DNA of 64,000 bases. It comes from Opisthocomus hoazin. Lineage: Eukaryota; Chordata; Aves; Opisthocomiformes; Opisthocomidae. Of this stretch, positions 40,301 to 46,656 are shown in pieces. The notes beneath the pieces are model-generated. The model was not told where the DNA came from, ran no database searches, and saw nothing but the letters and a program-made list of their open reading frames with translations. Numbering within the stretch: position 1 is the first letter of the stretch; each line of letters begins with the position of its first letter. The stretch is taken from positions 66,446,308-66,510,307 of the forward strand of contig NC_134454.1 of NCBI RefSeq assembly GCF_030867145.1. Direction: 5' to 3'. Position numbers and translations under genes: made by a program.

Positions 40301-43300
40301 GGCCCTAATCTTGCATACAAGTTCCCATGAAAGCATTCACACATGAAACAAAGTTGATAATTTGTAACATTAGGTGTTGACTTGAATATGTAAAAATCAC
40401 TGATTTGTTTTTCTTTGAAACTTAACATAAAAACATGTAATTTCTGAAAACTAACAAATGAAATGAAAGGGTTTCTCCTGACTGCAACAAGTCAATCAAC
40501 ATCCCTGCACTGCCACATGTATTGTGCTTTTATCTTCGTTGTACTTCTGTACATCTTATATGTCCAGTCTGCATCCACTGTTTCCAGTTGTGTAAAATAT
40601 TCAATTACTTCAATACACATATAGGTGTAGTAGCCGGTATTGGTTCACAAGAACTTCCACTACCATACAGCAGACCTATGCAAGTTAGCATCGACACAAA
40701 CAAATCTTAGTTTTCACATTAAAGAGGCAATAAATTCTCTTTATTATGATGAAAAGCTGAAAAACATGACCTCCGAAGGCTTCAAAGGCAGATTAAAAAA
40801 AAAGAGGTCAATAAAGAGGTGAACCTACAGCCTCAAAATCTACAAAACAGAGTAACTGGAGAACCAGATTCAACACTGAAAATGAAAAAGATAAATACTG
40901 AATTATTCATGCATATGAACCAAGCATTTCTGGAACAGTTCAAAACGAAAGTCTGGATTTCAGCTTGTATATTGGTGCTACCCAAAACTTTAATAATTCT
41001 GTAGAGAAACCTAATGTGGTGTTTGCTTCTTGTTACATGACAGTTCTCCAGCTGAGGTGCTCACAGCTAGCAGCGCATGTATCATTAGTCACATACAAGC
41101 CAACCCAGAGCAGCTACCACTGAACAGTGACACCGATCTCTCCTTCTGTTTAGTAAGATGTTTGTTTGGCTCTTTGTCAGTATATTAAATAAATATAGTG
41201 GGACAGTATTATTGGCAGTTACCTGATTTTATTAAACTCTACAGTAAGCCCATATAAACTAGCACTTGCTGATTGTTTCTAAAGGAACAGTTACAGATCA
41301 AGTTTAGTCACGTTTAAGACAATAAATAAACAAATAGATCATGGAATGAAGTCAAAACACAAATATATGTAGATTAACATTTAATAGGACTACTAAATTA
41401 ATATGAGAAAATATTGTATCTTTGCAGGATGACCTCTCATCTCTTTTCTTCTAAGATCCTAGACACAAAATACAACACTAAAAAAAACTTCAAATCACTC
41501 TGCATTCTACTCCATTGTATCTTTAAAAATGCTGACCCACAAAGAAACTTTGTTACTATCAGTGTTAAGCTCAGAAAAATAATTTCAGTGAAATAACTTG
41601 GCTATGCAAGCTTTAAAACTAACAACAACCCTCAGTTACTCGAGACAGCATTTTATATCAATTTTGCTAAGTAGTAAATGTCACAAACATCCCAAATGTC
41701 AATGCAAAATCCCCTTAACATTCAAAGTTTAGAAATACATGTCAATGCTCCAAACTAACCAATATAATTAATTTTAAACTACAAAAAGATATGTAATACC
41801 TATAACAAAATACAATTATTCCAGCATAAGGATGTAATCAAAAGAAAAATCTAAGTAAAAGTCCAAGGGGATTTTATTTAGTTTTTACACAGAGGGAACT
41901 CCATTATACTTACATGCACTTTTATTAGATCTGTGTTAGTGATAATCTAAAAATCTACAAATACCATTCACTTATTTTCCCCCTTTCCAGATGCCAGAGA
42001 CCTTGACCTCCAGCTACAGCAAAATTATCTGGAGTTACCAGGGATACCTAAGAGAAACAAATAGCCTTGCAGTCATACTGATCCCAGTTTAACTGTTCTA
42101 CTGACCCTGCAAATATCGAATTGAGCAGGGACAGCATGACCTTGAGCCACTTTATTTTTTCAGGTGACCAAACGTCATGCTGAACTCGCCCTTTTACCAC
42201 CATGAGATGCACTCAAATCCTCAGAGACCTTTACCTTCCATAATGACAACAAATAGAGGTTTACAGACAGAAGTCTGATTTCTTAATTTCCTGACCTGCA
42301 GCTGGAAGACAGTGCTTTCTCATTCCCCAGTATAATTAGAGACAAAAGACCAGAAATATCAGGGGAAAAAAATCTTATTACCAAAGTCATAAACCAGCAA
42401 GTTGTTAATTATTTTTCAGCACACAACTGCCACTGAAACTTTCATTAGTATTTCTGTGAAAATATGTACAACGTTACTAAGACAGTATATACATGCAATA
42501 GAAAGCAAGTCTGTATTTCATGCAAGGGCTATGCCTTCATTGAAAAAACTCCACACACTACTTCCAGGAAATAATCAGATCCTGAAAGTCTCAGTGTCAA
42601 AAATAACTACAGATCCTTATTGCAATTAAAAACAATTCACCGAAAAATATTCTCCCTTCTCCTAATTTCAAAGAAGCACAGTGAGGATGCACTTTGCTTG
42701 ACTGAAAGCATAGATTTTATTATCTGATACAGCTTGCCATAACAGCCTGGATTTTTACTTTAATTTTTTTCCTTCAGACCACCAAGGTAGAGAAAAGCTA
42801 CAAAATGCAGTACTCAGCCAAACAGAAGCTTTGTAATCTTAATAGAATCATTCATAAGTCTCCTGGTGAAACAAAGTTAAATATATATACTATTACAGTT
42901 TAAAAACTGTCGCAAAGTAATATTAAGTGGTTTTCTGCTCATTAATTCATCGGTATTTCTAAAGTTTGCACATTCTAAGCTTCTTAAAAACTCTAGTACT
43001 TCAGACAGCAATTTTATTACAAAACTCTATCTTACAATTATAAACTAAATATAATTCCAAATTTATGCACAAGCAAATTCATTTTCTCAGTAAGGCTTAG
43101 CTTTTCCCTAAGAATATTTCTAACATATTCACAGTATAATATATCACAGAAAATCCATATCTGTCCCACAGATCGTTGGATAGTAGCATTGCAAGATGGC
43201 AATTCATTCTGCTTGATGAGTCTATTCAATTTTATCCAGATGTCCTCCAAGTTCTGATTGTTACAAACAGACTGTTCAATTGTCCACTTTGCTCTGTAAA

Positions 43301-46110
43301 ATGCATGCAGTTTTAGTCTTTCCAAATTATTTTGCAGTTCTTGAGATAAAGGAAGAATCTTTTCTTTGAGCTTAGGGCTAGGGAGAGAGACACTCCAAGA
43401 TCTTTTCAATTTTTGTTTGCCATTAGTTGGTGCTTCTTGATCCTCCAAGTTAATTGGCTTGTGAACATTTTCTGCTTTGACTATAGTCTCCCCATGTTTC
43501 ACATTAGACTGAAACTCAAGTATATTTTTTGTGCAGTCATAATCAGGAGACCCTGTAACATATTCTGAAGGTGTAGAAAGTTGTTTCAATTCTTCTGCTT
43601 CCTCACAAGAAATCACAGGTGGTTGCTTTTTTGGTTTGAGGGGAAGTCTGTATAAATCATTTGGAAACCAGGGTGTAAATCTTGGTAACTGGCGAATGGG
43701 AAACTCTTTCACTGCTGCTTCTGCAAATTTCTGCAGTTTCATTAGATCTCTCTGATGTGGTCGATAATGCAAGACCACTTCCATGCTTGTACAGTAGGAA
43801 TCCAGTTATTCTTAAGAAAAGGAACAGTCTCTTGATTAGGATTCTGTAATCTAGACTGAAACATCTTATTTATAAGAATTTCCTTGCCCCGTGCTGCAAA
43901 GATCAGTGGAAAACAGGACCTAAAGCAGAAGTATTATAAAAAAAATAAGATACTACCATACTAAGAAAAACATTGCTAGGATATTTTACAAAAAAGCAAC
44001 AACATGTAGTAAAAATAAGCAAGATATGTACCAGAACATTCCACTTTATCCAGGCTGAACATTAGTGACTGTATTCCATCATCAGCAGTGTAACTTCAGT
44101 ACGCTGAACGTTATCCATGTGCACGTGGTTTACTCAACACTGTCCCTCCCAAGAGTATTCCTTTACCATCACCATCTCATACTTGCCATCTGTCATTATT
44201 CTTCCTTTATTTTTGTGACGCATATTAAAAGACATACAGCTGCCTGTTTTCTCAAATTTATCAGACAAATCTATTTTTTTTTAAAAGTGTTTTTCTGATA
44301 CACTTCAACATTTTAAGCCAGGACATCCAAAGCAACTAGAAAACACATGTGTTACAAAAACCCTTCCTGAAATAGTACTGACTGATATAGCAGTTTTTAA
44401 ATCACAGGTTAAAAGGGAAGTGCTATAGGCAAATTAAAGTTGTCTGCTTCCATTTTATACTAGAACTACAGATTTAGTTTTAGTCTCAGAGTTTCCAAGT
44501 AATACATGCAGCCATCCTTTTAGTCCTTATGGACTTGATAATTGCTTAATTTATCAGGCTTTTAGAATAACAACTAAGAGATTCCTTAAGTCCTTAAAGA
44601 CTTTATACTTTCATACATATTCGCTGTCTTTTACACAAAGATTACATTAAATGCGGGGGGGGGGGGGGGGGGGCAGAGAAGAACTTCAAATTCTACTAGG
44701 AAACCTAACGTAACATGCTCTCCTGGTTTTTCCCCCCAAACAAGTTTGCCAGCATTTAATGTTCCCTGCCAGAGACCAGCAATATAAAATTACGCTACAG
44801 TCAATAAAATCTAGTACTGCTCAATCATTACACTGTTAAGATTTTGTTTAAAATAGTCACAATGCAAGTAAACCCCAACATCTTTCTCACTTCTTTTGCA
44901 AAATCTACAGCCTGGACACTGAACCAAATTCAATACAAGCCCAAGGACTATATCGGTTTTTGCATAAGCAAAATAATCCATTATCAAGCTTTTTGCTTTG
45001 AATAAAAATGCATTTGTAACATCAGCTGACAATGTTTCATGTTCTCAGGTTTTTGGCTTTACTGTGTGTGTGTACAAACAAGAAAACGGGCTTGTTGATC
45101 TTCAAATTATAGTTAACAGATTTTACTGTGACATGCAAACACCATGAAAAACTCTCACCAGGAGCACTGTAGAATTAGTAAATGCACAGAAGATGGGCTC
45201 TGACGTCATCTACACACCTGCACTAGTTTATCCACCTGAGCAGCCTCACTGATTTAGAATGCCTGCAGAACTGACATTTTAACCAACTGTTTATTACTCC
45301 TGCTTAACTAGCAGCATTTATTTTACAAAAAAAGCAGTTAGAAAAAAATAAAATAAATATCATGTCTGTTGGTTGGAATACAGTAAAAGCAGATTCAGGC
45401 TTTTCAGTGTTTCCAATTTCTGACTTACTGGTACCCAACTGCCAGCAGAAACGACCAAATTCTTTACAGGGCTCTCTTGATTTCTGTATTAATTCCGCAA
45501 GGTATGCAAAAGACATGCACATTTTCATTTTTCACTGTTTGTGGTTGCTGAATCAAGGGCGTAAGCCCAGCAGCTGCGCACTAGGCATGAAGTTAGGGGG
45601 GAAAAAAAAACCTTTAAAAGGGGAATAAGCAAGCAAACAAAGGAGACGGCAAGCAACTGGAAAGGAGATTAAAAAATAAACAGTATTTTCTTGTAACTGC
45701 TGGTCCCATCACGCAAGATGCCCACACGTGTGCAAGGCCCCTGCCACCCGTAACAGCTCGGCCCCGCCCCATCCGCCTTTTACCCTCGGGCACCTCCCGC
45801 CCCACCACCGGGCTGCGACCTGCTCCTGAAGCGGAGGGAAGAAACGGCCTCGCCTCCACAACGGACGCGCTGCTTCACGACCGGTTCGCAACCAGGGGCC
45901 GCCGTGAGGAGCGGGGGAGGCAAGGCGAGACGGGCCCCGGCGCGGCCCAGTCGCTCCCCCAGGCCCCGCTGCAGCGCCTCGCTCCTCAGGACAGGCCCCG
46001 GGGCAGGGCGGGCACCAGCAACCCGGGAGGGTGGGTGAGCACCGGCGGGTCGCGCTGTCGGTACCTTTCAGAGCCAGCAAGTGCTCCTGCTTGGGCTGGT
46101 TAACATCCAT
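22198..46110 (-). CDS. TRAPPC13: TRAPPC13, TRAPP complex subunit 13 (complete, 13 coding exons)
   Basis: Subunit of the metazoan TRAPP III-type complex, which acts with RAB1 in ER-Golgi traffic and autophagy. Minus-strand coding exons in order: 46110-46065, 39497-39429, 38548-38449, 37855-37771, 37025-36898, 36763-36691, 33582-33538, 30401-30384, 28143-28010, 26856-26658, 23575-23475, 22543-22393, 22302-22198. All are GT-AG and phase-consistent, and they sum to 1254 nt = 417 residues plus stop, the length of the human protein. The protein starts [15 protein letters not shown] and contains [29 protein letters not shown] and [17 protein letters not shown]. No membrane segment is evident; the family is predicted to be beta-rich. 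Its promoter is shared with TRIM23, and intron 1 hosts SHLD3. Confidence 0.97.
22393..22543 (-). CDS. TRAPPC13: TRAPPC13 exon 12 (residues 333-383)
   Basis: Reads [40 protein letters not shown] and [10 protein letters not shown]. Acceptor TTCTCTAG, donor CAA|GTAAGT, phase 0. Confidence 0.95.
23245..23316. repeat. T-rich (T6-9 G)n low-complexity tract
   Basis: About 70 bases of T runs broken by single G or GGG, for example TTTTTTTTGTTTTTTTTG and TTTTGTTTTGTTTT. On the TRAPPC13 sense strand it is an A-rich run within intron 11. It produces spurious open frames on both strands (poly-Phe/Cys and poly-Lys). Confidence 0.9.
23475..23575 (-). CDS. TRAPPC13: TRAPPC13 exon 11 (residues 300-333)
   Basis: Reads [20 protein letters not shown] and then [13 protein letters not shown] plus AG of Ser333. 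Acceptor CTTCTCAG, donor CAG|GTAATA. Confidence 0.95.
26127..26194. repeat. Short tandem duplication, about 40-bp unit
   Basis: GCTAAAACGTC begins at 26127, 26153 and 26167. The longer unit ending TATGAATCAGGGAG occurs at 26127-26153 and 26167-26193 with one A/T difference. It is a local duplication in TRAPPC13 intron 10. Confidence 0.85.
26658..26856 (-). CDS. TRAPPC13: TRAPPC13 exon 10 (residues 233-299)
   Basis: Reads [20 protein letters not shown] and on through [20 protein letters not shown] to LQRM. Acceptor is a T-run ending TTTAG, donor ATG|GTAAGT, phase 0. Confidence 0.95.
28010..28143 (-). CDS. TRAPPC13: TRAPPC13 exon 9 (residues 189-233)
   Basis: Reads [40 protein letters not shown] and AAGE, then AG of Ser233. 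Acceptor TTTTCAG, donor AG|GTATGT. Confidence 0.95.
29117..29170 (+). repeat. CR1 LINE 3' end fragment
   Basis: GGCAGTTGGACTAGATGATT followed by GTAGGTCCCTTCCAACTGAA is the conserved CR1 3' terminal consensus on the + strand. Only about 55 bases remain. Confidence 0.8.
30384..30401 (-). CDS. TRAPPC13: TRAPPC13 exon 8, 18-nt microexon (SDLSSV)
   Basis: Six codons, SDLSSV, flanked by CCATTAG on the acceptor side and GTAATT at the donor, phase 0 on both sides. It lies 3.1 kb from exon 7 and 2.2 kb from exon 9. The same six residues sit at this place in the 417-residue human isoform, and without them the product would be 411 residues. A short in-frame cassette with a weak acceptor suggests regulated inclusion. 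Confidence 0.88.
32999..33082. repeat. Fold-back palindrome (24-bp arms, one mismatch)
   Basis: The left arm 32999-33022 (TTATTGAACGGAGGGGTCAT then ATTT) is the reverse complement of the right arm 33059-33082 except for one base. The pairing can continue inward (GCATTGGAGAA against the complement of TTCCCCTATGT) to a central AAGTTTAAACTT, so nearly the whole 84 bases can form one hairpin. It could be a MITE-like element, a recent inverted duplication, or a hairpin RNA source. Family unknown. Confidence 0.9.
33095..33155 (-). repeat. CR1 LINE 3' end fragment
   Basis: The + strand text TTCATAGAATCATAGAATGG followed by TTTGGGTTGGAAAGGACCTT is the complement of the CR1 3' end with its octamer tail. 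It is about 60 bases long and begins 12 bases after the palindrome. Confidence 0.85.
33538..33582 (-). CDS. TRAPPC13: TRAPPC13 exon 7 (residues 168-182)
   Basis: A 45-nt exon reading [15 protein letters not shown]. Phase 0 on both sides. Acceptor TTTTCAG, donor GAG|GTAAGT. Confidence 0.95.
36691..36763 (-). CDS. TRAPPC13: TRAPPC13 exon 6 (residues 143-167)
   Basis: Reads [20 protein letters not shown] and then FKFQ. Acceptor CTTTCAG, donor CAG|GTACTG, phase 0. Confidence 0.95.
36898..37025 (-). CDS. TRAPPC13: TRAPPC13 exon 5 (residues 101-143)
   Basis: Reads [40 protein letters not shown] and TH, then two bases of Ile143. Donor CACAT|GTAAAG, fixed by the phase of the next exon. Confidence 0.95.
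37771..37855 (-). CDS. TRAPPC13: TRAPPC13 exon 4 (residues 72-100)
   Basis: Reads [20 protein letters not shown] and then VVKDILVK. Acceptor AAATACAG, donor AAG|GTATGT, phase 0 at the 3' end. Confidence 0.95.
38449..38548 (-). CDS. TRAPPC13: TRAPPC13 exon 3 (residues 39-72)
   Basis: Reads [20 protein letters not shown] and then [12 protein letters not shown]. Acceptor TTTCTACAG, donor TTTGG|GTAAGA. Confidence 0.95.
39429..39497 (-). CDS. TRAPPC13: TRAPPC13 exon 2 (residues 16-39)
   Basis: Reads [20 protein letters not shown] and then DLP, ending one base into Gly39. Acceptor TTTTTGCAG, donor CAG|GTATGT. It is separated from exon 1 by a 6.6-kb intron that contains SHLD3. Confidence 0.95.
43013..43018 (-). 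terminator. SHLD3: SHLD3 proximal poly(A) signal
   Basis: TTTATT on the + strand (AATAAA on the minus strand) lies 20-25 bases past the SHLD3 stop. A second candidate is at 42716-42721. If the first is used, the mRNA has an exceptionally short 3' UTR. Confidence 0.5.
43038..43784 (-). CDS. SHLD3: SHLD3, shieldin complex subunit 3 (248 aa, single coding exon)
   Basis: Shieldin subunit that binds REV7 (MAD2L2) and links 53BP1-RIF1 to end protection at DNA double-strand breaks, favouring end joining over resection. The open frame is intact at 248 residues (human about 250). The N-terminus reads MEVVLHYRP, then FTPWFP (residues 37-41), then [13 protein letters not shown], with the PxxxPP REV7-binding pattern at P51/P55/P56. 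The C-terminal half is the conserved part ([68 protein letters not shown]) and ends [10 protein letters not shown]. This half has been described as eIF4E-like. The ATG has A at -3 and G at +4. It lies in TRAPPC13 intron 1 on the same strand, as in mammals. A minus-strand AATAAA (43018-43013) sits 20 bases after the stop. Confidence 0.95.
   Translation of the reverse strand: MEVVLHYRPHQRDLMKLQKFAEAAVKEFPIRQLPRFTPWFPNDLYRLPLKPKKQPPVISCEEAEELKQLSTPSEYVTGSPDYDCTKNILEFQSNVKHGETIVKAENVHKPINLEDQEAPTNGKQKLKRSWSVSLPSPKLKEKILPLSQELQNNLERLKLHAFYRAKWTIEQSVCNNQNLEDIWIKLNRLIKQNELPSCNATIQRSVGQIWIFCDILYCEYVRNILREKLSLTEKMNLLVHKFGIIFSL
43742..43864 (-). other. Upstream ORF overlapping the SHLD3 start
   Basis: An ATG at 43864 (AAG ATG T, moderate context) opens 40 codons ending at TAA 43744-43742. 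It runs past the SHLD3 ATG (43784) in another frame with 43 bases of overlap. The frame stays open upstream to a good acceptor (TTTCCACTGATCTTTGCAG, exon start at 43893). From there it would join in frame with TRAPPC13 exon 1. It is either a regulatory uORF or chance. Confidence 0.45.
44655..44673. repeat. 19-base poly-G tract
   Basis: An uninterrupted run of 19 G on the + strand (C on the TRAPPC13 sense strand), flanked by ATGC and CAGAG. It could form a G-quadruplex and is probably length-variable; the exact count may also be a sequencing or assembly artefact. Confidence 0.9.
46065..46110 (-). CDS. TRAPPC13: TRAPPC13 exon 1 coding part (residues 1-15)
   Basis: ATG at 46110-46108 begins [15 protein letters not shown] and the exon ends one base into Val16 at AAAG|GTACC. 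The start matches the vertebrate N-terminus. The exon lies inside the CpG island. Confidence 0.95.
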
Positions 46111-46230
46111 GGTCCCAGCCTACAACCCCTACGGCAGGGCAGACGGGCCAAGACGCTGCCGGCAGCGGAAAACGCTCGGCGGAGAGTGCCGGCACAAAGC
46201 CCTGCGCGGTTAACACCGCCGAACCCGGAA

Positions 46231-46250
46231 ACAGCTGTCCCAGAATGCAA
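46231..46250 (+). promoter_or_regulatory. ZNF143/Staf-type motif 1
   Basis: ACAGCTGTCCCAGAATGCAA contains the core TCCCAGAATGCA of the Staf/ZNF143 site. It sits about 120 bases upstream of the TRAPPC13 start codon. Confidence 0.7.
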
Positions 46251-46279
46251 CGCGGCGCCGTGGCGGCATGGCGTGCGAA

Positions 46280-46298
46280 ACTACAACCCCCAGAACGC
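46280..46298 (+). promoter_or_regulatory. ZNF143/Staf-type motif 2 (full-length)
   Basis: ACTACAACCCCCAGAACGC matches the 5' ACTACAA half and most of the CCCAGAATGC core of the extended ZNF143 consensus. Confidence 0.72.
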
Positions 46299-46373
46299 AC
46301 CGCCGGCGGGAGGGGAGAGGGGTGAGTCCTGCGGGGCGCTCCGGGGGGGGGAGGGGCCACCGCCCTCTCCTTT

Positions 46374-46392
46374 GCATGCTGGGATATGTAGT
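46374..46392 (-). promoter_or_regulatory. ZNF143/Staf-type motif 3 (full-length, minus)
   Basis: The reverse complement reads ACTACATATCCCAGCATGC, another extended ZNF143-type site, in the opposite orientation to motif 2 and 94 bases from it. Confidence 0.72.
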
Positions 46393-46454
46393 CCTCCAGA
46401 AGCCACGGAGTGGGGGAGCAGCTGTGCAGACCGACACTGTGCGGCGGCGGGGGA

Positions 46455-46464
46455 GCGCATGCGC
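46455..46464. promoter_or_regulatory. NRF1 motif
   Basis: GCGCATGCGC, a perfect NRF1 palindrome, 91 bases upstream of the TRIM23 start codon. Confidence 0.75.
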
Positions 46465-46551
46465 CTGAGGGGCGGGGCGGTGCCTGAGGGACGGGGCGGT
46501 TGCCGGCTCCTGGCTGCTTCCGGCCGGTGGCCGCGCTGCTCCGCCCTCCCT

Positions 46552-46563
46552 AAAATGGCGGCC
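46552..46563 (+). promoter_or_regulatory. YY1-type motif overlapping the TRIM23 start codon
   Basis: AAAATGGCGGCC matches the AANATGGCGGC YY1 consensus with the TRIM23 initiator ATG inside it. This is a common arrangement in housekeeping promoters with YY1 just downstream of the TSS, and it implies a short 5' UTR. Confidence 0.65.
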
Positions 46564-46656
46564 ATGGGTGTAAACAAGGTCGGGGCTGGTGCCGGGTTGG
46601 ATGGAAGCCGGGGGCCTGGCAGTAGCGGCCGCGGTCCGGCTGGTGCCGCAGTGAAG
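46555..46656 (+). CDS. TRIM23: TRIM23 exon 1 coding part (residues 1-34)
   Basis: Starts [14 protein letters not shown] and ends [14 protein letters not shown] in phase 0. It is GC-rich and somewhat longer (34 against 27 residues) and more Gly/Ala-rich than the human leader as I remember it. Both ATG codons (46555 and 46564) have purine -3 and G +4. Confidence 0.9.

Larger units (their letters stand above)
39498..46064 (-). other. TRAPPC13 intron 1, host of SHLD3
   Basis: A 6.6-kb intron holding the SHLD3 coding exon (43038-43784) and a 19-G run (44655-44673). The right end enters the CpG island. Otherwise it is unique AT-rich sequence, and the region 39540-43000 has nothing recognisable. 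Confidence 0.55.

Noticed and set aside
45709-46110. 133-codon minus-strand ORF starting at the TRAPPC13 ATG
   Set aside because: Only the first 15 codons are coding; the rest is unspliced intron 1 read-through in the CpG island. The next exon by homology and phase is at 39497.
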